From Nitrospinaceae bacterium (lineage in GTDB: Bacteria > Nitrospinota > Nitrospinia > Nitrospinales > Nitrospinaceae): a DNA stretch of 27,018 nucleotides. Shown here piece after piece: positions 16,590 through 23,246 of the stretch (the first letter of the stretch is position 1; the number at the start of each line of letters is the position of its first letter). The DNA lies in the NCBI GenBank assembly GCA_029261615.1, contig JAJDAX010000088.1, forward strand, positions 1 to 27,018, given 5' to 3'. Made by a program: the position numbers and the translations under genes. The notes under the pieces are model-generated. The model was not told the DNA's origin. It did no database searches and worked only from the letters and a program-made list of their open reading frames with translations.

Positions 16590-17255
16590 CTAACGATAGA
16601 CCCTCCGGCCTACGTGTCCTAATCGTATAGAAGGATCTAATATTATCTTGCCGTTGATCCCTCGCCAGCGATCACAAAAAGCATAATCCTCAGAACAGTA
16701 CCAGGAATCCTCCCAGGTATCACCGTGGACCACATGCGTATCAAAAAAAGCATAGACTTCTCCGACATGCCCTTCCTTGTGCCGTAAGGTGGTGTATTTC
16801 TGTGCCATTTTTTCAAACACTCGCCGTCGGATCATGAGAAAACCCGTCCCGGCAAAATCTATCTCAGTCGGCCCGTCAAAGTCGTCCAAATTGACTAGTT
16901 TGCCATCCTTCCATGCAGTCACATCCGACCCTTCTCGTTTCATCGGGTAGGCGGCGGTCACTATGTCATGATCGCCTTCCACAAGAAGATTCCACAACGT
17001 TGCCACATCCTCCGCCTGAAACTGGATATCCGCGTCGATAAACATCAAGGCTTCAGAGTCCTTAAAACGTGAATCAAACATGAACTCGGCGGCTAACGTA
17101 TTTCTGGCCCGGGTGATTAACGATTCGTTCGTCCTAACAATGAAATTATGCTCGGTCCCCGCTAAAGACATCTGCCGGGTCAAATCCATACAAGATTCAA
17201 AATACTCCACCGTACACTGCCCCCCGAACATTGGTGTAGCGAATAAAATACTCAC
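16590..17255 (-). CDS. GT-A-fold glycosyltransferase (GT2-like)
   Basis: 221 residues. The start GTG overlaps the stop of the preceding gene (GTGA). MSILFATPMFGGQ opens the first strand, SLITRARNTLAAEF at 45-58 is the donor-binding helix region, and LMFIDADIQFQ at 70-80 carries the DxD metal site (DAD at 74-76). DFAGTGFLMIRRRVFEKM and YCSEDYAFCDRWR supply the later acceptor-loop and catalytic acidic residues (ED). The layout is that of viral/phage GT-A glycosyltransferases of GT2 or similar families. Donor and acceptor are unknown. Its end lies upstream of the GT9 gene with the extended GT9 frame overlapping it by a few bases, so the two may be translated together. Confidence 0.75.
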   Translation of the reverse strand: MSILFATPMFGGQCTVEYFESCMDLTRQMSLAGTEHNFIVRTNESLITRARNTLAAEFMFDSRFKDSEALMFIDADIQFQAEDVATLWNLLVEGDHDIVTAAYPMKREGSDVTAWKDGKLVNLDDFDGPTEIDFAGTGFLMIRRRVFEKMAQKYTTLRHKEGHVGEVYAFFDTHVVHGDTWEDSWYCSEDYAFCDRWRGINGKIILDPSIRLGHVGRRVYR

Positions 17256-17758
17256 GAAAACATACTATTGGCTTTCTGTACCTTCTTCTTCAAATCCTCT
17301 TCCCTGGTTTCAAGCAATTTAGTCGCCTCCGCTAAGGAGTTCTCCTTTGCTGATAGTCGTTGTTCACGATGAAGGATGTTCTCTTCTCGAATGTCGTGGG
17401 CCTCCTTAGCATCGGTTTGTAGCCGTTGAGCCTCATTGTTGGCGTTTCTTGCTTTAGTGGTTAGTTCGTCAGCGGTTGCTTCGGCCTCAATTAATTCATT
17501 TTGTGCCTTGCCTGCCAAATCTTCGCATTCGGTCTGAACGCGTAATTTATGCGCATTGGCCTCGTTCCTAATTTCTTCTGCCTGGGCCAGGGTGTCAACC
17601 ATCCCCTTAAGATTTTTTATCTCAGCAATATTCGCTTCTTCTTTAGATAAACGTTGGTCCAGGTCTTCGGATATTGCTAGAAACTTTTTAGGATCTTGCA
17701 TGATGGCGATAAAAGACATTGCCTCAGAATTGGCTTTTTTGATTTGTTGTGGATTCAT
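17252..17758 (-). CDS. Coiled-coil protein of unknown function
   Basis: 168 residues, nearly all predicted alpha-helix, rich in Glu, Ala, Lys, Gln and Asn. A heptad-like run covers roughly residues 30-165. A short helix (SEAMSFIAIMQDPKKFLAI) precedes it at the N-terminus. No signal peptide or membrane span is present. Such proteins in phages can be structural (capsid-associated, tail or baseplate spacers) or assembly chaperones, and sequence alone cannot say. The start is coupled to the upstream gene as TAATG. The end overlaps the GT-A glycosyltransferase start by 4 bases. It therefore belongs to the same transcript as the glycan island. Confidence 0.55.
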   Translation of the reverse strand: MNPQQIKKANSEAMSFIAIMQDPKKFLAISEDLDQRLSKEEANIAEIKNLKGMVDTLAQAEEIRNEANAHKLRVQTECEDLAGKAQNELIEAEATADELTTKARNANNEAQRLQTDAKEAHDIREENILHREQRLSAKENSLAEATKLLETREEDLKKKVQKANSMFS

Positions 17759-18087
17759 TATGAACTCCCGTCGTAGGCAGCGATTGATAAGTTACCTTCC
17801 CTGACCTTGCGATTATTTAAACCAAAATACTCCGCTACATTTGACTCCAGTTTTAAAGAATTAACCGTAGCAATTGGGGTTTCTGCAACATCAATATACA
17901 CATCGGCATCCGCTAGGAACCGGACAAATTTCGCCCATTTTGGAATTGCCCCGCCGTTTATCACTGTCGAAGTGGTATAAGTTAAGGCTTCACCACCTGA
18001 CTTCCCGCCCAATTCTCCTACAGGAACAGGCTTCCCCCTGGAGTCCTCCCCCATCTTTTCTAAATATCGTATATTTAAAATTGCCAT
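17758..18087 (-). CDS. Small beta-rich protein, probable virion component
   Basis: 109 residues, beta-rich: LTYTTSTVINGGAIP, AKFVRFLADADVYIDVAET and SLKLESNVAEYFGLN. The N-terminus MAILNIRYLEKMGEDSRGK with later PVGELGGKSGG resembles small podovirus virion or decoration-type proteins I have seen in similar gene neighbourhoods, but no named family can be asserted. An AGAGG site lies about 11 bases before the ATG, a weak ribosome binding site. It is the first gene after the long noncoding region, and its stop overlaps the next ATG (TAATG). A capsid decoration or tail-surface role is a guess. Confidence 0.5.
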   Translation of the reverse strand: MAILNIRYLEKMGEDSRGKPVPVGELGGKSGGEALTYTTSTVINGGAIPKWAKFVRFLADADVYIDVAETPIATVNSLKLESNVAEYFGLNNRKVREGNLSIAAYDGSS

Positions 18088-18302
18088 CGCTTCAATGCCT
18101 CTGTTCTGATCCTTTTTGGTAGGACCGTCAATAAAATCCCGACAGTACTCATCGGGCGTTTTTCATAATCTGGTTGTTTCCAAAATAAGCGCCTAATTAG
18201 GAAGGTCCTAGGACAGGCTTTTTTATTTGGTGTGGATAATTGAGGGGTGCTAGAACTCTTTCCCCAAGGCCAGGGGGGTGTCCCACCCCTTCAATCTGAG
18301 GG

Positions 18303-18481
18303 AATTCCCCACTTCCATACAATGATGCACCGCCATATGCGCAGAACATGGATTATGTTAAATACAATGTGTTGGTAACACTAGCTATCAGCGTATTGTG
18401 CCCAGTGGGGAGACCTAAGCTACTGATTATGTTGCTAGATACCTAGGGCTAACTTGGTTAGACTGGTGTAATTCCCCACTT
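18303..18481. repeat. Direct 12-mer repeat AATTCCCCACTT with an inverted copy of its core
   Basis: AATTCCCCACTT occurs exactly at 18303-18314 and 18470-18481, 167 bases apart. The core TCCCCACT also occurs in inverted orientation at 18404-18411 (read as AGTGGGGA on the plus strand). Three copies in 180 bases of noncoding DNA near terS suggest a protein-binding array such as a TerS recognition site. Confidence 0.6.
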
Positions 18482-18593
18482 TTGTGGTGTGTTAAGGGAT
18501 AAAGGGAGGCTAGTGACATCACTTCCTATTACCTTTTACAGTCCTTTGCCATAGGTTCTATGAGTTATCTCTGTGTCTATGGGTAACTGGTCG

Positions 18594-18625
18594 TTAGGTA
18601 GTGTTATACGACCACACCTACCTAA
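18594..18625. repeat. Inverted repeat downstream of terS
   Basis: TTAGGTAG at 18594-18601 is mirrored by CTACCTAA at 18618-18625, a perfect 8-bp stem with a 16-base loop. There is no T tract on either strand, so it is not a classic intrinsic terminator. It may be a binding site or an RNA hairpin protecting the terS message. Confidence 0.5.
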
Positions 18626-18636
18626 TTCCCTGCTCG

Positions 18637-18649
18637 TTAGTGTCACTAA
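18637..18649. promoter_or_regulatory. 13-bp palindrome just after the terS stop
   Basis: TTAGTG at 18637-18642, a central T, and CACTAA at 18644-18649 form a perfect palindrome nine bases past the terS stop codon. It looks like an operator or a terminase binding site. There is no direct evidence of function. Confidence 0.35.
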
Positions 18650-18657
18650 GATATCAA

Positions 18658-19098
18658 TTACTCTCCCCCTAGCTCCTCTGCGGCCTTGTCTCTGGCTTCT
18701 TTACCAAACTTCTCTTCTATCTCGTCCAGTAGCTTTTGATCATCATAGTCCTTCTTCGTAGTCTCGACTACATCAGTAAACATGGCTTGTGTCTTGCCTA
18801 AGTGTACCGCTGCATTGACCTTGTCCCTGTCTGCACCGTTCATGGCAACATTTGTCAATGTATCAGTCACCAGTTGTTTAACGTCTATCCCGTCACCTAT
18901 TTTCTCCCTTAGTTCGGCTATAGCTTGTTGGATCTCTGGCTTTTGGTTCATTTCGTATGCTCGTGTTCGGGCTGACTCAGGGGTAATCCCGGCTTGCCTT
19001 GCCGCCTCTGCGCTAGAGTCCTTGGGATGTGTCACGCTGTGTAACACAAATTCCTTCTCTGTGTGATTCAAGTCATTCAATTGTGTAGAGTTTCCCAT
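18658..19098 (-). CDS. terS: Terminase small subunit
   Basis: 146 residues. The N-terminal domain reads LNHTEKEFVLHSVTHP, then SSAEAARQAGITPESARTRA, then NQKPEIQQAIAELREKIG. This is the Terminase_2-type helix-turn-helix pattern (Ala-rich recognition helix with AARQAGI and then the helix after PES) that binds the packaging site. The C-terminal part is acidic and helical and ends KAAEELGGE, probably oligomerising and contacting TerL. A GGGG site lies about 8 bases before the ATG. It overlaps the nucleotidyltransferase gene by 26 bases. It is separated from terL by the glycan island, an uncommon arrangement. The noncoding region behind it may hold the packaging site. Confidence 0.8.
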   Translation of the reverse strand: MGNSTQLNDLNHTEKEFVLHSVTHPKDSSAEAARQAGITPESARTRAYEMNQKPEIQQAIAELREKIGDGIDVKQLVTDTLTNVAMNGADRDKVNAAVHLGKTQAMFTDVVETTKKDYDDQKLLDEIEEKFGKEARDKAAEELGGE

Positions 19099-19486
19099 CT
19101 TGTTGCCCCTGTAAGATTATTGATGTTGAATGCCCATCGAGATAAGGGATGATTTTGACCTTTACCATCTCTGATCCGACTATCTCCTTTGCCTTGTAAT
19201 CACCGCCTTTGACCAGTAAATCAGGCTTTATCTCGTTAATTATCTCGAGTAAATCTTCTTCCCCAGTAAAAGGGATCACTCGATCCACACATTCTAGGGC
19301 ATTTAATACCACTGTTCTGTCTTCCAGAGTATTTATTGGCCTGTTCTCTCCCTTTAGTCGTCTGACTGACTTATCATCGTTGATGGCAACGACTAGCCAA
19401 TCACCTAAATTTCTAGCCTCCGTGAGTAGATGGATATGACCTCTGTGTAGTATATCAAAACAGCCATTAGTGAAAATCAATCTCAT
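19073..19486 (-). CDS. hldE: Nucleotidyltransferase, HldE C-terminal-domain type (heptose-1-phosphate)
   Basis: 137 residues, the size of one cytidylyltransferase-fold domain. The nucleotidyltransferase signature is FTNGCFDILHRGHIHLL, with HRGH at 14-17. Later LLVKGGDY at 90-97 and HSTSII at 119-124 are the regions that bind the nucleotide and phosphate in HldE. The close match along its whole length to the C-terminal domain of bifunctional HldE (E. coli form) suggests it makes ADP-D-glycero-beta-D-manno-heptose from heptose 1-phosphate and ATP. It overlaps the kinase gene by 20 bases, so a bifunctional HldE is encoded here as two chains. Other nucleotidyltransferases of the same fold (such as glycerol-3-phosphate type) are possible but fit less well. 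Confidence 0.8.
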   Translation of the reverse strand: MRLIFTNGCFDILHRGHIHLLTEARNLGDWLVVAINDDKSVRRLKGENRPINTLEDRTVVLNALECVDRVIPFTGEEDLLEIINEIKPDLLVKGGDYKAKEIVGSEMVKVKIIPYLDGHSTSIILQGQQDGKLYTIE

Positions 19487-20213
19487 CCCTTGTCACCGTT
19501 GAAGTACCAAGCCGTTGAACAACCAGCCCTGCTGCTCTGTTAGCTAAGCCAGCCGACTGTTTGAGACTGTATCCTTCCGCTATTGCCGCAGCCATGACTG
19601 CAATCACCGTATCCCCTGCACCCGTAACATCGTATACGTCATGAGCCTCGGCAGGGAAATGGGTCACTTCTTCACTGATTAAGATCATACCTTCCTTGCC
19701 TATTGTTACACAAATAGCGTTAATATTCAATTCCTTACGCATATAATTGGCTTCGTCTACTATGTCTCCCTGAGTCACCTCTCTAAACTCCAGAAGGTTG
19801 GGTTTGAGGAAGGTACATCCTGAGTATTTGTCAAAGCTTCCTTTTGGATCGACAAAGGTAAAACCTGTGGCTTGGTTAATAAAGGCTTGTACGTTCTTCA
19901 ATGAGCCTTTGCCGTAATCAGAAAAGATTATATTGTCATCAGGACAGTCTTTTATAGGCTCTGCAATGTCGTTTTGATCTATCCGTAACAACTGCTGGCC
20001 CTGGCAAATCACTCTGGTTTTCTTGAGTGGAGTAGATCCAATAAGGCTATGTTTTACTCCTAACGATCTAAGGTTCTCTGAGACATTTGCTGCGCCGCCG
20101 GGTCGTTCTTCTTTCTTCGTTACGTTAACTATCGGAACAGGGGCTTCGGGGGATATTCTAGTGGTTTCTCCAAAGAGATATTCATCGACGATTATATCTC
20201 CAATAACTATCAA
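19467..20213 (-). CDS. hldE: Heptose-7-phosphate kinase, HldE N-terminal-domain type (PfkB family)
   Basis: 248 residues. IGDIIVDEYL opens the first strand, SPEAPVPIVNV at 21-31 is the HldE-type sugar-binding segment, and RPGGAANVSENLRSLGV at 37-53 is the PfkB N-terminal signature. VDPKGSFDKY and LKPNLLEF follow, and DVTGAGDTV at 195-203 is the C-terminal signature with catalytic Asp 201. The ending RLGTSTVTRDEI matches the end of the HldE kinase domain. The kinase phosphorylates D-glycero-beta-D-manno-heptose 7-phosphate at C1. It is shorter than the usual roughly 315 residues, mainly through loss of sequence between about residues 58 and 66. It overlaps the 80-residue gene by 4 bases and is coupled to the nucleotidyltransferase gene. 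Confidence 0.85.
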   Translation of the reverse strand: MIVIGDIIVDEYLFGETTRISPEAPVPIVNVTKKEERPGGAANVSENLRSLGVKHSLIGSTPLKKTRVICQGQQLLRIDQNDIAEPIKDCPDDNIIFSDYGKGSLKNVQAFINQATGFTFVDPKGSFDKYSGCTFLKPNLLEFREVTQGDIVDEANYMRKELNINAICVTIGKEGMILISEEVTHFPAEAHDVYDVTGAGDTVIAVMAAAIAEGYSLKQSAGLANRAAGLVVQRLGTSTVTRDEIDFH

Positions 20214-20452
20214 CCCATTCCCCTTCCTACATTAACAATAAAGCCTCTGTGTTTTTGAGGGGTTGTGGCACCACCCGGCAATATGCCCGTATACATCCCC
20301 CATAAATGCGCCCTGTCCCCCGCTGAAATACTTCCGTCTGTAAAGGGGAGGATATGATCTTCTGCCGAGCAAAAGTTAAACGCTGATAGTCTAAGAGCTA
20401 AATCTGTGTCGCTTGCATCGAGTTCGTTCTGATTAAATAACCAGAGTAGCAT
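20210..20452 (-). CDS. Small protein of unknown function, adhesin module
   Basis: 80 residues. The N-terminus MLLWLFNQNELDASDTDL is only weakly hydrophobic, so no membrane role is claimed. A middle segment AHLWGMYTGILPGGATTP and the ending GFIVNVGRGMG are the visible features. It begins one base inside the end of the 530-residue virion protein gene and overlaps the kinase gene by 4 bases. I do not recognise a family. Its place after four virion-surface genes suggests a small structural or assembly protein, but it could equally belong with the heptose genes. Confidence 0.5.
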   Translation of the reverse strand: MLLWLFNQNELDASDTDLALRLSAFNFCSAEDHILPFTDGSISAGDRAHLWGMYTGILPGGATTPQKHRGFIVNVGRGMG

Positions 20453-22044
20453 TAGGTTCTCTCAAGCCATCCAACTCCTATTGTGACATTCCCATCAGCG
20501 CCCCCGCTTAACTTTGTTTGAACAAAGGCAATTGTCTCTGTTGGGCGTACTTTTATATCCAAACCAGAAATATCCAGGTCTTTCGATGATGCCGCATCTA
20601 CACCAACTGTTAATAGTAAACCACCGCCTTGCCGCGTGCCTGTGCCTGCACCGCCTATCATAACGGATGTGCCTGCTACAGATGTAAGGGTTACGCCGCT
20701 GTCAATATGTGTTGGATTGCGGTAAATATCCACCCTAACAGGCTTTGTTGCATCGTTAATCAGGGTTAAATAATTAAGGAATACCTCTACTTTATTCCTG
20801 CTGCTATTAAAAACCTCCTCGTTGTGTAGTACGCAATTCACTACCTCTGTGGTGCCGTTTGTACTAACGGTCTTTACCGCTTCTTCTCTAATGCCGAAAT
20901 TCGCCTCTTTGCCGTTGATGAACCCCGCTAATGAGGACGTTTTGATCGTTTGGGCCGCACCGGAGAACCCGGCGTTGGTCTTGGCGATCATGTTCATATG
21001 AAAAGTAGGATCTTTAAACGTAGGGACTGTCAATGCACCCGCGTTTTGTACCATATGAAACGGTTGAAATTGGCCTGTTGTGGGGTCTTCAATGGCAAAG
21101 AAGAGGTTTCCTGCGCCTAAATACTGAATACCTATATCCCATACATTCAATTTATTGGGATCAAGTGTCATCCCTGACGGGTTTGAAGTTGACCCTGTGC
21201 CGTCAAGCACATCTATATTAAAATTAGCTTGGGGAGTAATTGTCTCAGTCGGCGCAACGCCTGCTAATACCGTTGTGCCTTGTGTGAATGTCCCTGCTGT
21301 TACCCCACTATTGACATCGGCAAAACTAAATGTCCCTGTTGCGTTCTCCGCTACCAGTGAGATAAATGTCACCGTGATAGAGTCGTTTGTGTGGACTTCC
21401 CACCCTCTGCCCGCGTTAAATATATTGTCCGAGGCCGCCACCACTAAGGCGCATACATCGGCAATGGTCGCACTGCCCCCAGGTACAGTAATAGTAACCG
21501 CTGTTCCATCAAGGGTTAAGGTGAATGTGCCGCCCCCTGCGTCTCCACCGGCTGTAAACGTAATACTTCTAACTTCTAGCTCACCAAACCGCCTGTGCAG
21601 AATGCCAAAGGACGTTCCATTGAAACCAACACCGAGCATTTCATCATCATCGCCCGGCCCCGCCCAAAGCGTTGAATCGGCCAACCCCGTAGAAAATGCA
21701 GCTGTGAATCTCGCGGTCATGCCCTGTCCTGCACCGTAGCGAGTGACATCCTTTGACCTGATTTGACTAAACGCCTCGGCTGCGCCCGCTACCGTTATCG
21801 TACAAAGCCCGTTGCTCGCCACCACCGTTGAGCCTGATTTATTGGTTAAGGTCTGAACAATGTCGGCATTTAGACCAGAAGAAAATTTAACCTGTACCTG
21901 TGGGGTTTTTTCTGCAACATCCAGTTCCCCAAACGGGGTAAGCGGGCCTGAAAGATCAACTAATTGGTGATGGCGGGATTTTATTCGGTCTTCGCGTGTC
22001 GCGACTACCTTAGAAGTGCCCGGGAGGGTTACGTTATTAGTCAT
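20452..22044 (-). CDS. Large beta-rich virion protein, probable tail fibre or appendage
   Basis: 530 residues, Gly/Thr/Ser/Ala-rich, almost all beta. The N-terminal domain has RHHQLVDLSGPLTPFGELDV and TPQVQVKFSSGL, then RYGAGQGMTARFTAAF and LGVGFNGTSFGILHRRFGELE. These are hallmarks I have seen in large structural proteins of environmental phages. The middle (about 185-260) is a beta-sandwich-like region with TFTLTLDGTAVTITVPGG. The C-terminal third has Ile/Asp-rich strands (KPVRVDIYRNPTHI) and ends GNVTIGVGWLERT. No enzymatic motif was seen. Three genes at 22048-23617 of similar character lie upstream. An attachment or tail-appendage role is inferred from composition and neighbours. Confidence 0.55.
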   Translation of the reverse strand: MTNNVTLPGTSKVVATREDRIKSRHHQLVDLSGPLTPFGELDVAEKTPQVQVKFSSGLNADIVQTLTNKSGSTVVASNGLCTITVAGAAEAFSQIRSKDVTRYGAGQGMTARFTAAFSTGLADSTLWAGPGDDDEMLGVGFNGTSFGILHRRFGELEVRSITFTAGGDAGGGTFTLTLDGTAVTITVPGGSATIADVCALVVAASDNIFNAGRGWEVHTNDSITVTFISLVAENATGTFSFADVNSGVTAGTFTQGTTVLAGVAPTETITPQANFNIDVLDGTGSTSNPSGMTLDPNKLNVWDIGIQYLGAGNLFFAIEDPTTGQFQPFHMVQNAGALTVPTFKDPTFHMNMIAKTNAGFSGAAQTIKTSSLAGFINGKEANFGIREEAVKTVSTNGTTEVVNCVLHNEEVFNSSRNKVEVFLNYLTLINDATKPVRVDIYRNPTHIDSGVTLTSVAGTSVMIGGAGTGTRQGGGLLLTVGVDAASSKDLDISGLDIKVRPTETIAFVQTKLSGGADGNVTIGVGWLERT

Positions 22045-22047
22045 TAA

Positions 22048-22659
22048 TTAACTCCATTTGGCACGGGTAAAGGTTGTCCCGTCATCGCTAATGGCGCTTG
22101 TTCCAATGTCAGCATTATCAGCATCATTTCTGAGTGCCTTGGTGGTGCTGGTCTGCGTACCTTTGTTACGGCTTAGAGTAAATAACCAGTGAAGCATGTC
22201 TTTTAGGCTTGCTGTGGCTGCTGGGACACTTGATGGCTCTGCAAAGGTGTCTGTTTCCATAACGTCCAATACTTCGGCATTAACCCCTGCTGCATCCGTC
22301 CCTCTCATAAATCGATTTTCAATAGAGAAATGGCCCACTACTGCATTGATTGTTCCCGCATCAACCGTTGTCCCTTCTATCCTGACGAAATAATCAGATC
22401 CAGTTACCCAAAAACCAGCAACAGCATCATTGCTAGTATCTATTTTTATCATGTGTGAGCCAGTGATACTGTCAAAGTCTATACTCACTGTTATCCCTGC
22501 GGCATTATTCCTTTGTGTCAGTCCATCATCCTTATGAATATGAACATCTGTATTAGTGAAGTTTGTTATGGTGACAGAGGCAGCGGGATCATTACTGTCA
22601 AAGGTATTAAACATGAGATAAACCGTGGCGTCCTCAGCAAAATCACCTACATATTTCAT
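22048..22659 (-). CDS. Virion-surface protein, recurrent phage module
   Basis: 203 residues, beta-rich. The first 120 residues read MKYVGDFAEDATVYLMFNTF, then SVTITNFTNTDVHIHKDDG, AGITVSIDFDSITGSHMIKI and GFWVTGSDYFVRIEGTTVD. I recognise this block as common in phage virion genes of marine and gut metagenomes, where it usually lies among fibre or baseplate genes. The C-terminal part has LHWLFTLSRNKGTQTST and ends in TSAISDDGTTFTRAKW, also typical of that module. Function is not established; host attachment is likely from context. It overlaps the upstream gene by 4 bases and is followed after 3 bases by the 530-residue protein gene. Confidence 0.6.
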   Translation of the reverse strand: MKYVGDFAEDATVYLMFNTFDSNDPAASVTITNFTNTDVHIHKDDGLTQRNNAAGITVSIDFDSITGSHMIKIDTSNDAVAGFWVTGSDYFVRIEGTTVDAGTINAVVGHFSIENRFMRGTDAAGVNAEVLDVMETDTFAEPSSVPAATASLKDMLHWLFTLSRNKGTQTSTTKALRNDADNADIGTSAISDDGTTFTRAKWS

Positions 22660-23246
22660 CCAAATGGCCCCGCGAATGGCCTGTCAAATGGGCCGGTTAA
22701 TGGATTCCTGCGTATGGTTGCACCGCCCAAGACCCCCGCTTCAAAATCGTCCCATAACTCGGTGCCTGTAGCCCTCGCCACCATACCCTGTCGTGTCTCT
22801 GTGCTATGATCAGTCACTGTGATCGGCCCTACCCGACTTACGGTATCTATAAATACCTCAATAGAATTACCGCTTGCCTCCACTCGTTCGACATGCCCTA
22901 TCGCCGGTACGAGTGAATATTGCCCTAACAGCGTAAATGTGGAACCAACACGTTTATACAACTGATAGTTGCTTGATGCGTTTCTTAATGCACCCGCGAA
23001 ATTATCATGATCGGTTAACCTCACCGCTATCTCAAAGGAACTTGACCCTGAGCCCGCTTGCCTAACGATTTGCGTGTAATGATCGGCGCTGGCTTGGTCG
23101 GGGCATTGAAAAGCCGATTCGTCCCCCGAAACATGACTGAGTTTGTTTGTTGATACAGTGGCTTTCCCCGCTGCCCCATCAACGCGTGTCCAGTTAGCAT
23201 CCGCCTCTAAATTCTCATCAGTGCGGTTAAAATTGTCAGTAAACAT
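22656..23246 (-). CDS. Beta-sandwich virion protein (lectin-like fold suspected)
   Basis: 196 residues. The N-terminus DNFNRTDENLEADANW matches a motif that often starts a jelly-roll, concanavalin-like domain in phage proteins. Beta strands run through SSSFEIAVRLTDHDNFAGAL, YQLYKRVGSTFTLLGQYS and NSIEVFIDTVSRVGPITVTD. The C-terminus is a Pro/Phe/Gly tail (NPLTGPFDRPFAGPFG) with a short repeat. No catalytic residues are obvious. The fold suggests carbohydrate binding, which fits a role in surface recognition, but this is inference. It overlaps the following gene by 4 bases at its 3' end and the preceding gene by one base. Confidence 0.55.
   Translation of the reverse strand: MFTDNFNRTDENLEADANWTRVDGAAGKATVSTNKLSHVSGDESAFQCPDQASADHYTQIVRQAGSGSSSFEIAVRLTDHDNFAGALRNASSNYQLYKRVGSTFTLLGQYSLVPAIGHVERVEASGNSIEVFIDTVSRVGPITVTDHSTETRQGMVARATGTELWDDFEAGVLGGATIRRNPLTGPFDRPFAGPFG

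Larger units (their letters stand above)
18088..18657 (-). other. 570-base noncoding region after terS with many dyads and repeats
   Basis: No gene with good coding features was found on either strand. The region holds a repeated octamer (TCCCCACT, three copies), a 6-bp stem GGGGTG/CACCCC with loop TCC at 18275-18289, the palindrome GGGAATTCCC at 18300-18309, the inverted repeat at 18594-18625 and the palindrome at 18637-18649. On the plus strand, GCCT to AGGC followed by TTTTTTA near 18191-18226 could form a weak terminator. Position after terS and density of dyads make it a candidate packaging initiation (pac or cos) or transcription control site. No strong minus-strand promoter was found for the gene at 18087. 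Confidence 0.5.

Noticed and set aside
18191..18226. Possible plus-strand terminator (GCCT/AGGC plus TTTTTTA)
   Set aside because: Short weak stem, and no plus-strand gene for it to end. Mentioned only as part of the noncoding region.
18197..18349. 50-codon minus-strand frame in the noncoding region (starts MFCAYGGASLYGSG, ends PVLGPS)
   Set aside because: No ribosome binding site, and rich in Pro and Gly from GC-rich hairpins and repeats. It overlaps the repeated octamer and a palindrome, so a site function explains it better. Worth a homology search only.
21155..21739. 194-codon antisense frame over the 530-residue virion protein gene
   Set aside because: Shadow of a Gly/Thr/Ala-rich gene on the opposite strand; low-complexity Pro/Val/Ser product, no ribosome binding site.
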